Assembly: GCF_964028515.1 (NCBI RefSeq)
Contig: NZ_OZ034788.1
Span: 372,001-436,000, forward strand
Length of the DNA stretch: 64,000 nt
Source of the DNA: Wolbachia endosymbiont (group B) of Hofmannophila pseudospretella
Lineage (GTDB): Bacteria > Pseudomonadota > Alphaproteobacteria > Rickettsiales > Anaplasmataceae
Direction: 5' to 3'
Each line of letters begins with the position of its first letter. Position 1 is the first letter of the stretch. Made by a program: the position numbers and the translations under genes. Below, one piece after another: positions 38,211-48,410 of this stretch. Below the pieces are notes generated by a model. It saw only the letters and a program-made list of their open reading frames with translations. It did no database searches and was not told the origin of the DNA.

Positions 38211-40862
38211 ATGCCAGACTCTACGTTAGTTTTAACAACTATTCTTATATTCTTCATCTTTACGTTGTCACTTTTTTTTATAAAAAGGATATTTGGATCA
38301 ACAAACAAGAAGATAATAAAATCCTTCAGAAAAATTGCTCAGCAAATTAATGCGCTAGAGCAAGAAATGCAGAGCTTATCTGATGAGGATCTTGCTAGTA
38401 AAACTACGGAATTAAAACAAGAACTGAAAAATGGAAAAACACTAAATGACCTTCTCGTACCTGCATTTGCGGTTGTACGAGAAGCATCACGAAGATTCCT
38501 TAATATGAGGCATTTCGACGTTCAGCTAATTGGTGGAATGGTTCTCCATAATGGCATGATATCAGAAATGAAAACAGGAGAAGGAAAGACACTCGTCGCA
38601 ACTTTAGCTGCATATCTAAATTCTTTAGAAGGAAAAGGTGTGCACGTCGTAACTGTTAACGACTATCTTGCAAAACGAGATACAGAGTGGATGAGTAAAT
38701 TATATAATTCTCTTGGAGTTTCTGTTGCATTTATTACAAATAATTTGACAGACGACGAGAGAAAAAAGGCTTATAGCGCAGATATAGTATACTCAACAAA
38801 TAATGAACTTGCCTTTGATTATCTACGAGATAATATGAAATTTTCTCAAGAAGATATGGTTCAAAGAGGCTTCAATTATGCAATAGTAGACGAAGTAGAC
38901 TCCATACTGATTGATGAAGCGCGTACTCCGCTCATTATTTCTGGCCCACTTGAGGAAAATAATCAGATATATAAGCATATCAATAAAATAGTAATCAAAT
39001 TAGTTGATTCTGACTATGAAGTCGATGAAAAGAGTAGAGCAGTGTTCCTCACTGAAAATGGCATTTCACGAGTGGAGGAATTACTAAAATCGTATAACAT
39101 CATTCCTGAAAATTCCTCGCTCTATGATACTAGCAATATTATACTGACTCATTATATAGATCAAGCACTTCGTGCACATAAGCTGTTTACTGCTGATAAA
39201 GATTATATAGTGAAAAACGGTAAGGTGGTAATTATTGATGAGTTTACTGGGCGCATGATGGAAGGTAGGAGATATTCTGATGGTCTTCACCAGGCACTGG
39301 AGGCAAAGGAGAATCTTGAAATTCAGCATGAAAGTCAAACTTTAGCATCAGTCACATTTCAGAACTACTTTCGTATGTACAACAAACTTTCTGGTATGAC
39401 AGGAACAGCAGTAACAGAGGCAGAGGAGTTTCATGATATATATAGATTAAATGTAGTAAAAATTCCAACTAATGTGTCTGTTAAAAGAATAGATGTTGAC
39501 GATGAAATTTATGGCACAGAAAAAGAAAAATTTAGTGCTGTATTGAAATTCATAGAAGAATGCCACAAACGCCTACAACCAGTCCTTGTTGGTACGGTAA
39601 GTATTGAAAACTCTGAAAAACTTTCTGCGCTTTTGCAAAGCTATTCTCTTAAGCATTCAGTACTGAATGCTCGTTATCATGAACAAGAAGCGTATATAAT
39701 AGCGCAAGCTGGAATACCAGGCAGCATTACTATAGCAACAAACATGGCAGGACGTGGAACTGATATTCAGCTTGGTGGAAATGTTGAAATGATTGCAAAA
39801 ATAGAGCTCGAGAAAATAAAAAATGCTGATGAAAGAGAAAAAAAATATCAAGAAATAGTCGAAAGAGTAAAAAAAGATAAGGAAATTGCTATAAAAGCTG
39901 GTGGCTTATGTGTTATCGGAACCGAAAGGCATGAAAGCAGGAGAATAGATGATCAACTGCGTGGCCGTTCTGGTCGTCAGGGTGACCCTGGACTTTCTAA
40001 GTTCTTTCTATCACTTGAAGATGATTTAATGAGAATATTTGGCTCTGATAGAATGAGGAATTTTTTACAAAAAGTGGGACTAAAGAACAATGAGGCTATT
40101 CATCACCCATGGATTAATAAAGCACTTGAGAAAGCACAGAAGAAAGTTGAAGTTAGAAATTATGATGTGCGGAAGTCTTTGCTAAAGTTTGATGATGTAA
40201 TTAACAATCAACGTAAGGTTATTTTTAAGCAGAGAAATCATATTTTAAACAATGAAATCAATGATTTAGTTGAAGTATATAGTGAAGTAAATGAGGATAT
40301 AATAGAAGGTATAGTACAAAGTGGTTATTACGAAGATTATGTTGAAGATATTGCAAAAGAATTCCACATAAGATACGGGATAACGCTTAATCTAGCAGAG
40401 TTTTTGAATAAACAAGAAGCCTTGGATTATATAAATGACAAAATACAAGAATTTTTTACTGAGAAAGAAAAATATTTCAATAGTCAACAAACTACAGATT
40501 TGTGGAATACGATAGTGAAACAAGTGATGATCATGACACTTGATCATTTATGGAGGGAGCACCTTTCGGTCTTAGAGAGCCTAAGACAAAGCATAAATTT
40601 GCGTGCCATGGGGCAAAAAGACCCACTGAATGAATTTAAACGCGAAGCTTTCTTAATGTTTGAGTCGATGCTTGAAAAGTGGGGGGAGCTTACCATTCAC
40701 CGCCTAGCGCACTTTAAGTTGCTAGACAATCAAGAAATAGGCAATAGGTCACGCTCTACTAAAAATAGCAGATTTCCAAAAGTTTCAAGAAATGACAAGT
40801 GCCCTTGTAACTCTGGAAAAAAATACAAAAACTGTCACGGTGCAGTTGTCATAGCGAATTAG
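38211..40862 (+). CDS. secA: Preprotein translocase ATPase SecA
   Basis: SecA drives proteins through SecYEG. The 883-residue protein has Walker A (MKTGEGKTLVATL at about 120), the DEAD-like box (VDEVDSILIDEARTPLI at about 225), the second helicase lobe with ATNMAGRGTDIQLGG (about 510), and the C-terminal zinc-binding SEC-C tail (RNDKCPCNSGKKYKNCH). The start is odd: from ATG 38211 the protein begins with about 18-25 hydrophobic residues before the usual IKRIFGSTNKK start. A TTG at 38265 would give the normal SecA N-terminus. Neither start has a clear Shine-Dalgarno sequence. Confidence 0.95.
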   Translation: MPDSTLVLTTILIFFIFTLSLFFIKRIFGSTNKKIIKSFRKIAQQINALEQEMQSLSDEDLASKTTELKQELKNGKTLNDLLVPAFAVVREASRRFLNMRHFDVQLIGGMVLHNGMISEMKTGEGKTLVATLAAYLNSLEGKGVHVVTVNDYLAKRDTEWMSKLYNSLGVSVAFITNNLTDDERKKAYSADIVYSTNNELAFDYLRDNMKFSQEDMVQRGFNYAIVDEVDSILIDEARTPLIISGPLEENNQIYKHINKIVIKLVDSDYEVDEKSRAVFLTENGISRVEELLKSYNIIPENSSLYDTSNIILTHYIDQALRAHKLFTADKDYIVKNGKVVIIDEFTGRMMEGRRYSDGLHQALEAKENLEIQHESQTLASVTFQNYFRMYNKLSGMTGTAVTEAEEFHDIYRLNVVKIPTNVSVKRIDVDDEIYGTEKEKFSAVLKFIEECHKRLQPVLVGTVSIENSEKLSALLQSYSLKHSVLNARYHEQEAYIIAQAGIPGSITIATNMAGRGTDIQLGGNVEMIAKIELEKIKNADEREKKYQEIVERVKKDKEIAIKAGGLCVIGTERHESRRIDDQLRGRSGRQGDPGLSKFFLSLEDDLMRIFGSDRMRNFLQKVGLKNNEAIHHPWINKALEKAQKKVEVRNYDVRKSLLKFDDVINNQRKVIFKQRNHILNNEINDLVEVYSEVNEDIIEGIVQSGYYEDYVEDIAKEFHIRYGITLNLAEFLNKQEALDYINDKIQEFFTEKEKYFNSQQTTDLWNTIVKQVMIMTLDHLWREHLSVLESLRQSINLRAMGQKDPLNEFKREAFLMFESMLEKWGELTIHRLAHFKLLDNQEIGNRSRSTKNSRFPKVSRNDKCPCNSGKKYKNCHGAVVIAN

Positions 40863-42202
40863 TTGTTGCAATCACATTATAGCTGCTATAGCTAACCCAA
40901 GAAAGGCTTAGCTGATTGCTGAAAAACAAAATCAATAGCCGAATTAATATTGGGCCAAAAGGTTTGTAGAGCCTTTCTTATGGCGTGCTTGATCAGAACT
41001 TCTCAATCGGATTTAAATCTGGCGAGTATGGAGGTAAGAACAAAATTTTACACCCAATATTTTCTATCAAATTTTTCGTCCTTGCAGATTTATAAAAGCT
41101 CGCATTGTCGAGAACAATAGTCTGTCCAGGTTTAAATACAGGAACAAGTACATTTTCTACATAAGCATCAAAAATCTCGCTGTTGCAGTAGCCATCAATT
41201 ATCCATGGTGCTTTAACTTTTCCTTCATTTAGTGCTCCAATCATGCTTACCCTCTTTCTTTTAAACCCTGGGCAAATAACCTCTTGCCTCTTTGAGACCA
41301 CCCATATTCATAAAATTCATTGTCCTCTATTCCAGACTCATCTATGTATATCAAGTTTTCTTTATTTATTTCTTTCTTCTACTTTTTTTTATGAACTCTT
41401 TGCGTTTCTCTTTCTCGATAAAGAAAAGTTTTTTTTATATGTATAGTTTACTTTGCTAAGGTAGTTATATACTGTGTTTCTACACATATTACCAAATTCT
41501 TCAATTATCTTTTCAATTCTAATATCTTGATTTCCATCCAGAAATTTGATAAATCTATCCATATCTTTAATCTTATGGCCATATCCTTTGTGATAGCCTG
41601 AAGATGGTTTCTGTTTCTTTTTTCCTTTTCCTCCACAAATATATTGTTTTTATGCTCACTTTGAATATTTGACTGATTTTTTTATCGTCATTGTTTTTTT
41701 ATCGACTCCTTTGAGAACACGTTCTTTCAGATCCTCATACCAATTCCCACTATATAAAGAACAGATAGACAATAATGGGAAAGAAGTGATACTAAAGTAG
41801 ATAAAATAGAGAGGTATAAATGGCATTAAGGTCAAAACTATTAGACGAAAAAGTTGTAAATTTGGCGAAAGAAATGTTAAAAAAGGTCAGAAATAACGCA
41901 TATGTTTCAAAAAAGTTACAAGCGGTGATAGCAGGAAAAGAAAGTAGTATAAGCGCTGTGGCAAGAATATGTAAAATTTCAAGGACTGCTTTGACTGAAT
42001 GGATAAAGCATCTAAAATTTGGTAGAGTAGAAAGATTATTTTCCCCGTCTCAGCGGCGAAGAAAAAGCAAATTAAACAAAAATCAACGTGAGCAAATTGA
42101 AATATGGGTAGAAAGAAATCCAAATATTACTATTAAGGAAGTGCAAATAAAAATCTCAGAGGAATTTGGCCTAAACATTAGCAAATCAACAGTGCACCGT
42201 GA

Positions 42203-43064
42203 GAGCCTGTTCATAATCTTTTCAGAAGCAAAGCAGCGAAAGCAAGAACGACCATTTGCAGGCTAGTGTTGAGTTTCCGCTCGCAATTTTTCCACAATCG
42301 CCTACATTTTTGCAACCAAGCAAAAGATCTCTCAACAACCCATCTTTTCGGCAATACGACAAAGGTGTGTAATTCGTTTCGCTTTATTACTTCAACGGTA
42401 GCGCCAATAGTTGCTTTTATTTGTGTTGCAAAATTTTCTCCTGTGTAGCCAGCATCAACTAGTATATTTTTAACTTCAGATAGGTTTTCTTTAGCATTTT
42501 TAACCATTCTCACAGCGCTACTACGATCAGTTATTTCTGCCGTTGTTATATAAATTGCGTGGGGTAAACCTTGTGTATCTACCGCAATATGGCGTTTTAT
42601 TCCTGAAACCTTTTTGCCTGCATCATAGCCTTTTTCTTCAGCAGTATCTGCATTTTTTACGCTTTGTGCATCAATTATGCAGAAGCTGGTTTTTTCTTTC
42701 CGACCATTGTTTTGTCGGACCACGCCAACTATTTTTTTTTAATACCAGCTCCAGAACACTTTCTTTATTTGCATCTGCTTTTTCACTCCACTTCTTAAAA
42801 TAGTCGTAACAATTCCGCCATTTTGGAAACTCTTTTGGTAACATTCTCCACTGGCAGCCACTTTTTAAGACGTATAACACTCCACAAAATACATGATATA
42901 AATCAAGTGTTCTTGGCTTTGTCCTCTTCCTGCAAGACTCCAGATCTGCTACAATAATCTCAAACTTTTCTCGACTTATATCACTTGGATATAAACTTCG
43001 CATATCCTACTTTATATACTTTATCCTCTCATTCTATCCCTTTTTTGAGATCACGTACAGGCTC
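42203..43064 (-). mobile_element. IS5-family insertion sequence, copy 3 (862 bp)
   Basis: GAGCCTG termini and TGA direct repeats (42200-42202, 43065-43067). It entered copy D of the IS630-type element 24 bp away from the site used in copy A. Confidence 0.92.
42211..43003 (-). CDS. IS5-family transposase, two frames joined by frameshift
   Basis: Same as the gene at 27002-27794: MRSLYPSD start at 43003, run of nine A as the shift point, DDE motifs in the second frame. Both frames are open. Confidence 0.85.
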
Positions 43065-43800
43065 TGAGATACAAAGGATGAAGTTTTCTTACATAACACC
43101 GAGGCCAATTCACCATAAACAAGATAAAAACAAGCAAGAAGAGTTTAAAAAATACTTCAATAAAATAGTCAATTCCCACCCTGAAAAGGAGGTATTTTTT
43201 TGATGAATCACGATTTGGAACTCATTCAAAAATCGGACACGGATGGTTTAAAAAAGGGGTCAGAACACAGGTTAAAATGAAAATTGGTAGACAAAATTTC
43301 TATATCTACAGTGCGGTAAATCCAAGAAGTGGTAAGAAAATTAGCCTACTTGCTCCATATGTAAACACTGATTGTATGAATATATTTCTGGAGCAGATGT
43401 CGAAAGATTTAGGCACGAAAGAAGCCTTTCTTGTAATGGATTGTGCAAGTTGGCATAGATCAAAAAGTTTGAAAATTCAGGAAAACATTACCATCATATA
43501 CTTGCCTCCTTATTCACCGGAACTGAATCCTGTTGAAAGGTTGTGGCAATATATCAAATACAATACTTTACGCAATAGTATCTACGATACCATAGGTTTA
43601 CTTGAAGATGTTTTGTGTAATTTTATTGTCAATATTTCCAGTACTACTATTAAACGAGTTTGTAATGTTTCTTATTTGTTCGGTCAGTAATGGATTTTGG
43701 TATCACTATATGGACTTGGCATCTTCTTCTTTCTCATTACTTATTATACCATTCTAACCAATTTTGCCATATAGCTAAACCTCTCTTGGGTTAGCTATAG

Positions 43801-44301
43801 ATGATAAAATATTTGATTCTAGTTTTTTATAGTCTACTAATCCGGTAGTTCTATTTGCTTGACTCATTTCAAACCTCCATTTTTTATATCACTTTATTAC
43901 TTTTCTTTTCGGCTTGACACACTTTTTTGAACGTTCCCCACTTTTTCTATCACCTTTTCAAATTCTTCTACAGTTAAGCCTGTTATATTACGAAAATTTC
44001 TTGGGTGTTTCTTTATATTGTAGTAACTAAAGCTCATTTTTTTACCTTACTCTATCTGCTTATTCCTCTTCTACCTCTCTCCCATCATTTTATCATTACC
44101 TTTTGCAGCAGGTCTATTGATGCATGAGTCTGGAATCTAGGAATTCTGATTATATATTAAGTTAGTAAGTATAAAAGTTATGTAAAAATACAACGTTTTA
44201 GTGAGATTACGGAAAGCCAGCGTCACACGCTGGAATGACATCTTTCTTGGTGGACTCAAATCATAATGTTTGTACGGTTGTGGACTTATAACTAAAGCAA
44301 T
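43801..44301. other. Gene remnants and a palindromic repeat
   Basis: Three things are visible. A minus-strand start MSQANRTTGLVDYKKLESN (43872 down to 43801) has a good GGAGG and is cut by the older IS. A minus-strand 43-residue piece, MSFSYYNIKKHPRNFRNITG... (44035 down to 43905), looks like the N-terminus of another IS5-type transposase. A palindromic repeat half (CCAGCGTCACACGCTGGAATG) lies at 44217-44240. None is a working gene. Confidence 0.5.
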
Positions 44302-45387
44302 CTAGAAAATTAATGATATTTTATTCCCCGGCGAACGCTCTATTTTGTTTTCTAACTCTAGTTCCAAAAGAGCCATTAGAGCTATGTTAGTAGAAAGTCC
44401 GCTTGCTAATATAAGTTCATCTATATCAACAGGTACAGAGTTAATATGATCAACTATAACAGATTTTGCCTGTTGTAATTTTTCTTGTTTTTGGTTAATA
44501 GAACAGTGCTCAACATCAAATAGGCTTTTTTGCTGCGGAGGTAAACTAAACCTAATACTCTCTATTATGTCATCAGCAGCTTCAATAAGCTTAGCACCGT
44601 TCTTAATTAAATAATTACTACCACTACAGCGTGAATCTAGAGGAAAACCAGAAACTGCAAATACCTCTCTTCCTTGATTCAAAGCAAAATCTGCTGTTAT
44701 GAGAGAACCAGAATTTTTTGATGCTTCAATTACCACAACACCCAGCGATAGACCAGATATAATTCGATTCCTTTGAGGAAAATACTGAGGCTTTGGTTTA
44801 GTAGCAAATGGAAGCTCAGTAATTACTAATCCGCCATTTTCAGTGATTCTTTTGTATAGATCAAGATTTTCTCTTGGGTATACTACGTCAATTCCGCTTG
44901 CTGTAACAGCAATAGTGGGATGATTTTTGTATATTACACTGTTTGCTGCAGTATCGATTCCTTTTGCAAGTCCAGAAACAATAACAAAACCAGCTTCGCT
45001 TAAATCAAGTGCCAACTTATTGGCAAAATTTCTTCCATTCATTGAAGAATTACGTCCACCGATTATTGCAATTATCTCACGGCTTAATAATGATACATCA
45101 CCAAGTGTAGTTATTACAGGAGGACAACCAGAGATATTCCTTAAAATGTCAGGGTAATCTGGATTACATGTTGGTATTATTTTGGCTCCAATTTTTTCTG
45201 CATTCTTAATTTCTTCTTTTGCACTTTGAATTCCATAATCCTTGTTAGTCAACTTATTAAGATATTTTAGTACTTCATCTAGCGACCCACATGCTCTTAG
45301 TACACTAAAAAACTTTACTGGTCCCACAGTTCTAGCCAAGCTTAGCCATATTTCTAATTCTTCGTTATTCAATTTATTTATCTTCAT
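44302..45387 (-). CDS. dprA: DNA-processing protein DprA
   Basis: DprA binds incoming single-stranded DNA and loads RecA in natural transformation. The Rossmann-like core is present: IIAIIGGRNSSMNGRNFA (about 108), VSGLAKGIDTAAN (about 140), FPQRNRIISGLS (about 203), and GSLITADFALNQGREVFA (about 228). A C-terminal winged-helix-like domain (about 300-361) follows. The 361-residue length is normal. Other competence genes are not in the window; whether it serves DNA uptake in an endosymbiont is unknown. Confidence 0.94.
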   Translation of the reverse strand: MKINKLNNEELEIWLSLARTVGPVKFFSVLRACGSLDEVLKYLNKLTNKDYGIQSAKEEIKNAEKIGAKIIPTCNPDYPDILRNISGCPPVITTLGDVSLLSREIIAIIGGRNSSMNGRNFANKLALDLSEAGFVIVSGLAKGIDTAANSVIYKNHPTIAVTASGIDVVYPRENLDLYKRITENGGLVITELPFATKPKPQYFPQRNRIISGLSLGVVVIEASKNSGSLITADFALNQGREVFAVSGFPLDSRCSGSNYLIKNGAKLIEAADDIIESIRFSLPPQQKSLFDVEHCSINQKQEKLQQAKSVIVDHINSVPVDIDELILASGLSTNIALMALLELELENKIERSPGNKISLIF

Positions 45388-45448
45388 AAAATGCTTGAAT
45401 TTCTTATTAATTTAGTGTACCCAAGATAATGCAAATATACAGTATTTT

Positions 45449-45823
45449 ATGACGCATTTTGTTACAGATAAATGCATAAAATGTAAATATACAGACTGTG
45501 TGGAGGTATGTCCCGTTGACTGCTTTTATGAAGGTAAAAACATGCTCGTGATTAACCCAGATGAGTGTATTGATTGTGGAGTGTGTATACCTGAATGTCC
45601 AGTAGATGCAATTGTAACTGATGATTCCATAAAAGATATTCTAGAGCTAGATGAAGACTTACTGAATAATGAACAAAAAATCTTTAAATCATTTTACAAC
45701 ATAAATGTAGAATATTCGCAAAAATGGCCAAACATTACAGCTAAAAAGCAACCCCTAGATACAGCAGAAGAGTATAAAGAAAAAAAGGATAAAACAGCTT
45801 ACTTTGATGAAAATTTAGGGTAA
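45449..45823 (+). CDS. fdxA: 7Fe-type ferredoxin FdxA
   Basis: A small electron carrier with two iron-sulfur clusters. The first motif CIKCKYTDCVEVCPVDCF and the second CIDCGVCIPECPVDAI follow the pattern of 3Fe-4S/4Fe-4S ferredoxins of alphaproteobacteria. The C-terminal extension (about 65-124) is also typical for this type. It is divergent from dprA. Confidence 0.93.
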   Translation: MTHFVTDKCIKCKYTDCVEVCPVDCFYEGKNMLVINPDECIDCGVCIPECPVDAIVTDDSIKDILELDEDLLNNEQKIFKSFYNINVEYSQKWPNITAKKQPLDTAEEYKEKKDKTAYFDENLG

Positions 45824-45861
45824 TAGAGTAAGTCTACTTTTGTATACTTACTCTTTTTTGA

Positions 45862-46128
45862 TTAAATAGACATTGAATTGTAAGCATCTATTTCATCTGC
45901 CATAGACGATAATTGTGCACCTTCAAAACGGAGATTGTTTGCAATGTCTATTAATTTCTCACTAATTTGTGAACGAGGTTTAAGCACTGGAAAGAAAGCG
46001 TCACATCTAGCCTTGCATAGAGGTTCGTCTGTTTCATTGAACGCCTCTTCACAGTTTTTGTGGCAAATATGAGATAGATTGCGTGCCTGAAACGTTAATG
46101 AATTAGAGTCTTGTGTAGATATAACCAT
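45862..46128 (-). CDS. Small hypothetical protein (88 aa)
   Basis: Not recognised. It is soluble and helical, with four cysteines in the first half (CHKNC and CKARC, a paired CxxxC arrangement that could form disulfides or bind metal). It ends convergent with fdxA, 38 bases away. The start has no strong Shine-Dalgarno sequence. The CX3C pairs resemble twin-CX3C helical hairpins, but this is only an analogy. Confidence 0.6.
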   Translation of the reverse strand: MVISTQDSNSLTFQARNLSHICHKNCEEAFNETDEPLCKARCDAFFPVLKPRSQISEKLIDIANNLRFEGAQLSSMADEIDAYNSMSI

Positions 46129-46274
46129 AATATATTCCTAAATTAAAAAACTAACACCACGGTAGCATTTATGTGTTAATAAAATTGTAATATTTATATC
46201 AGCATAATTACTTTCCAGATAAGTTTACTTTATTGAAAATTTCAGGAAAATATTGTACAATTACTCATGAACTT

Positions 46275-46690
46275 TGGTAAAACTTACGGCAAACGCTAAT
46301 ATATCTTTCAGTAAAAAAACTTTACAGCATTTTGCTAAGCTAGTTGAGCTTACTAAGCAGCCCACTCAAGAATTAGCAGAAAGACTATTCAATAGATCAT
46401 GAAATGGAACTATCTGTAGTTGCTGATCAATATGACATTGAAGGTGTAGAAACAGTTGATTACAAAGACGTAAAGTGGAAATCAAGTGGATTACAAAATT
46501 AAATTTTTAAAGAATATTACTGAAAAAGATCTTCCAGTTTTACTTGCAATCTGGTATCTGATCATCAAGGAATTAATTTGCATGACACCACCTGCAAGTT
46601 ACAATATCTGTATAGCTATACATAGTATAGAATTTTTCAAAATGTTTTTTCTATTGAAGATAAAAGTATCTTTTATATATGATATATAGC
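46275..46690 (+). pseudogene. Decayed RelBE-like toxin-antitoxin pair
   Basis: The antitoxin-like piece encodes FSKKTLQHFAKLVELTKQPTQELAERLF, then after a frameshift DHEMELSVVADQYDIEGVE...DYKDVKW. It overlaps the start of a toxin-like piece (GTG 46486: DYKIKFLKNITEKDLPVL), which matches the N-terminus of RelE-type toxins and then loses frame. The overlap of the two is typical for such operons. Frameshifts in both mean no working pair. The rest of 46129-46700 shows no gene. Confidence 0.5.
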
Positions 46691-46700
46691 AAGGTATAGA

Positions 46701-47654
46701 ATGCTTATGATTCCAACTATAGCAATTTTAAGTGGTGGATTTTCTTGCGAAAGAGAAATATCACTTATGAGCGGAAAAGCAGTCAAGAAGGCGCTTGATA
46801 GCCTTTTATATAAGGCAATAGAAATAGATGTTGATAGCAACATTGCTCAAAAGCTTAAAAAAACTAATCCTGCTCTTGCTTTTATTGCTCTACATGGTCC
46901 TTATGGTGAAGATGGCTGTATTCAAGGTTTATTGGAAATCTTAGGTATAAAATATACACACTCTGGAGTTACAGCTTCGGCTGTTGCTATGAATAAAGTG
47001 ATGTCAAAGCATATATTCCGATCCCTTAGTATCGACACTCCAAAAGGTTATGTAATTAGTCGAGAAGATCTGCTAAAAAATAATATTAAAATTGATTATC
47101 CGTACGTCTTAAAACCGATTAACGAAGGCTCAAGCATTGGAGTACACATGATTTTCTCGCATGAGGATTACTTAGAGCTGAAAAATAACAGTTCTACTAT
47201 AATGGAAAAGATGATCATAGAAGAATACATACCGGGTATAGAGTTACATACTGCTGTATTACTGAATGAAGCAATTGGCACTATGGAAATACGACCGAAA
47301 AATAAATTCTATGATTATGAAGCAAAGTATACAGATGGATTTGCAGAACATATATTTCCTGCTGAAATTCCTAACAACATATATAGAATAACCTTGGAAC
47401 ACGCGTTAAAAGTTCATCAATTTTTAGGATGTAAAACTGTTTCCCGCTCAGACTTCCGTTATAATCCCCAAAATAACACTTTAAAAATGCTTGAGGTTAA
47501 TACACATCCTGGCTTTACTGAATTGTCGTTAGTACCAGAAATTGCAAAATTGACAAGAGGAATTGATTTTAATGAATTAGTCAAAATTATTGTCGAAGAC
47601 AGTTTACACCACAGGAATATTAGAGATCAAGCCGATGTTGAACAATGTTACTAG
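46701..47654 (+). CDS. ddl: D-alanine--D-alanine ligase
   Basis: This ATP-grasp enzyme joins two D-Ala for the lipid II stem peptide. The 317-residue protein has the N-terminal AILSGGFSCEREISLMSG, the YGEDGCIQGLLEILGIKYT block, KPINEGSSIGVH (ATP loop), EEYIPGIELHTAVL, and the metal-binding LEVNTHPGFTE end. The second ATG (MIPTIAIL) is an alternative start. It overlaps ftsQ by 20 bases, so the two form an operon. Confidence 0.94.
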   Translation: MLMIPTIAILSGGFSCEREISLMSGKAVKKALDSLLYKAIEIDVDSNIAQKLKKTNPALAFIALHGPYGEDGCIQGLLEILGIKYTHSGVTASAVAMNKVMSKHIFRSLSIDTPKGYVISREDLLKNNIKIDYPYVLKPINEGSSIGVHMIFSHEDYLELKNNSSTIMEKMIIEEYIPGIELHTAVLLNEAIGTMEIRPKNKFYDYEAKYTDGFAEHIFPAEIPNNIYRITLEHALKVHQFLGCKTVSRSDFRYNPQNNTLKMLEVNTHPGFTELSLVPEIAKLTRGIDFNELVKIIVEDSLHHRNIRDQADVEQCY

Positions 47655-48393
47655 AAGCCAAAGAAGTTTTTTGCGCAAGTGCGCTCTTGTTATTATCACT
47701 GCACTTTTTCTCACATTAGTACTTTATAGTTCACTTGATAAAATAACAAATCGATTCAATTACTACTTTACTTGGTGTAACGATCGCTTATCGAGCTTAT
47801 TAATTAGCAATGGATTTTCAATCGACAAAGTAACCGTTACTGGAAACAAATTTACAAATGAACAGGACATTCTAAGTTTAGTAGATAGAACACAACCTAT
47901 CATGTATGTATCACTCTCAAAACTAACAGATAATATACAATCTGTAAGCGAATGGATAAAACATGTAAGAATTTATAGGATTTTACCCAACACCTTACGC
48001 ATTGATGTAAATGAACACAAACCTTTTGCTCTTTGGAAAGATGATAACAGAACTTCAGTAATTGACTCTGAAGGTAAAGTAATCGTAGATGATTACCAGA
48101 TAGATAACCTCGTTATAATCAAAGGACAAAATTCGTTATCAAGCCTAAAATTCATTAAATATATACTAGAGAGGAAAACTCAATTAAGTGATCATATTTC
48201 TTCTTGTGTTTATGTAGGCAATAGAAGATGGAATATCATACTCGATGACAGTGCCACAGTAAAATTGCCTGAAGATAATCCTTATAGCTCATGGGATTAT
48301 TTAAGCCACTTGCAAAATACAACCGACTTTACTTTTAGCAATTGGAGCATAATTGATATGCGTGTTGCTGATAAGATCCTTGTGAAGAAGTGA
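47635..48393 (+). CDS. ftsQ: Cell division protein FtsQ
   Basis: FtsQ links early and late division proteins. It has a short cytosolic N-terminus, one membrane helix (about 15-36, LVIITALFLTLVLY), a POTRA-like domain (about 55-125; IDKVTVTGNKFTNEQDI) and the following beta domain. The open frame reaches back to 47590, but ATG 47635 (MLNNVTRSQ) is preferred because the upstream part is inside ddl. Length is 252 residues. Confidence 0.9.
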   Translation: MLNNVTRSQRSFLRKCALVIITALFLTLVLYSSLDKITNRFNYYFTWCNDRLSSLLISNGFSIDKVTVTGNKFTNEQDILSLVDRTQPIMYVSLSKLTDNIQSVSEWIKHVRIYRILPNTLRIDVNEHKPFALWKDDNRTSVIDSEGKVIVDDYQIDNLVIIKGQNSLSSLKFIKYILERKTQLSDHISSCVYVGNRRWNIILDDSATVKLPEDNPYSSWDYLSHLQNTTDFTFSNWSIIDMRVADKILVKK

Positions 48394-48410
48394 TCTGCTC
48401 GGTGCTCCTT

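Larger units (their letters stand above)
41820..43690 (+). pseudogene. IS630-type transposase, broken by IS5
   Basis: The N-terminal part runs from 41820 to the IS5 edge at 42202 (codons for STVHRE). The remainder starts at 43068 (QRMKFSYI, including the AGGAGG/T7 shift site) and ends 43690. The IS5 copy is in the opposite direction to the transposase, unlike in copy A. Confidence 0.85.
41738..43702 (+). mobile_element. IS630-type element, copy D, carrying an IS5 element
   Basis: TACCAATTCCC and TTTTGGTA ends with TCA direct repeats (41735-41737, 43703-43705). The length is again 1,965 bp, i.e. 1,100 + 862 + 3. Removing it restores the frame PSPYSEDLKERV of the older transposase. Confidence 0.92.
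40902..43772 (-). pseudogene. Decayed IS630-family transposase (older type)
   Basis: The pieces, in order, are a start near MPSPYS (before the IS insertion), EDLKERVLKGVD (after it), an IYLWRKRK helix-turn-helix segment, YIDESGIEDNEFYEYGW, a VSMIGALNEGKVKAP stretch, VLDNASFYKS, and PYSPDLNPIEKF. Several frameshifts and an internal deletion after EKF break it. The longest open piece is 40993-41301. The DDE residues can be traced, but no full protein can be made. Confidence 0.8.
40886..43800 (-). mobile_element. Older, decayed IS630-family element hosting IS630-type copy D and an IS5 copy
   Basis: Inverted ends CTATAGCTAACCCAAGA at 40886 and its complement ending at 43800 bound the unit. Its transposase remnant is on the minus strand. 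The unit was interrupted at 41737/43703 by the 1,100-bp IS630-type element, which was interrupted in turn by IS5. A further fragment of this older IS is seen at the window end. Confidence 0.75.

Noticed and set aside
42985..43203. 72-codon ORF across the IS5/IS630 junction
   Set aside because: It is a chance fusion of antisense IS5 sequence with the inner part of the interrupted transposase.
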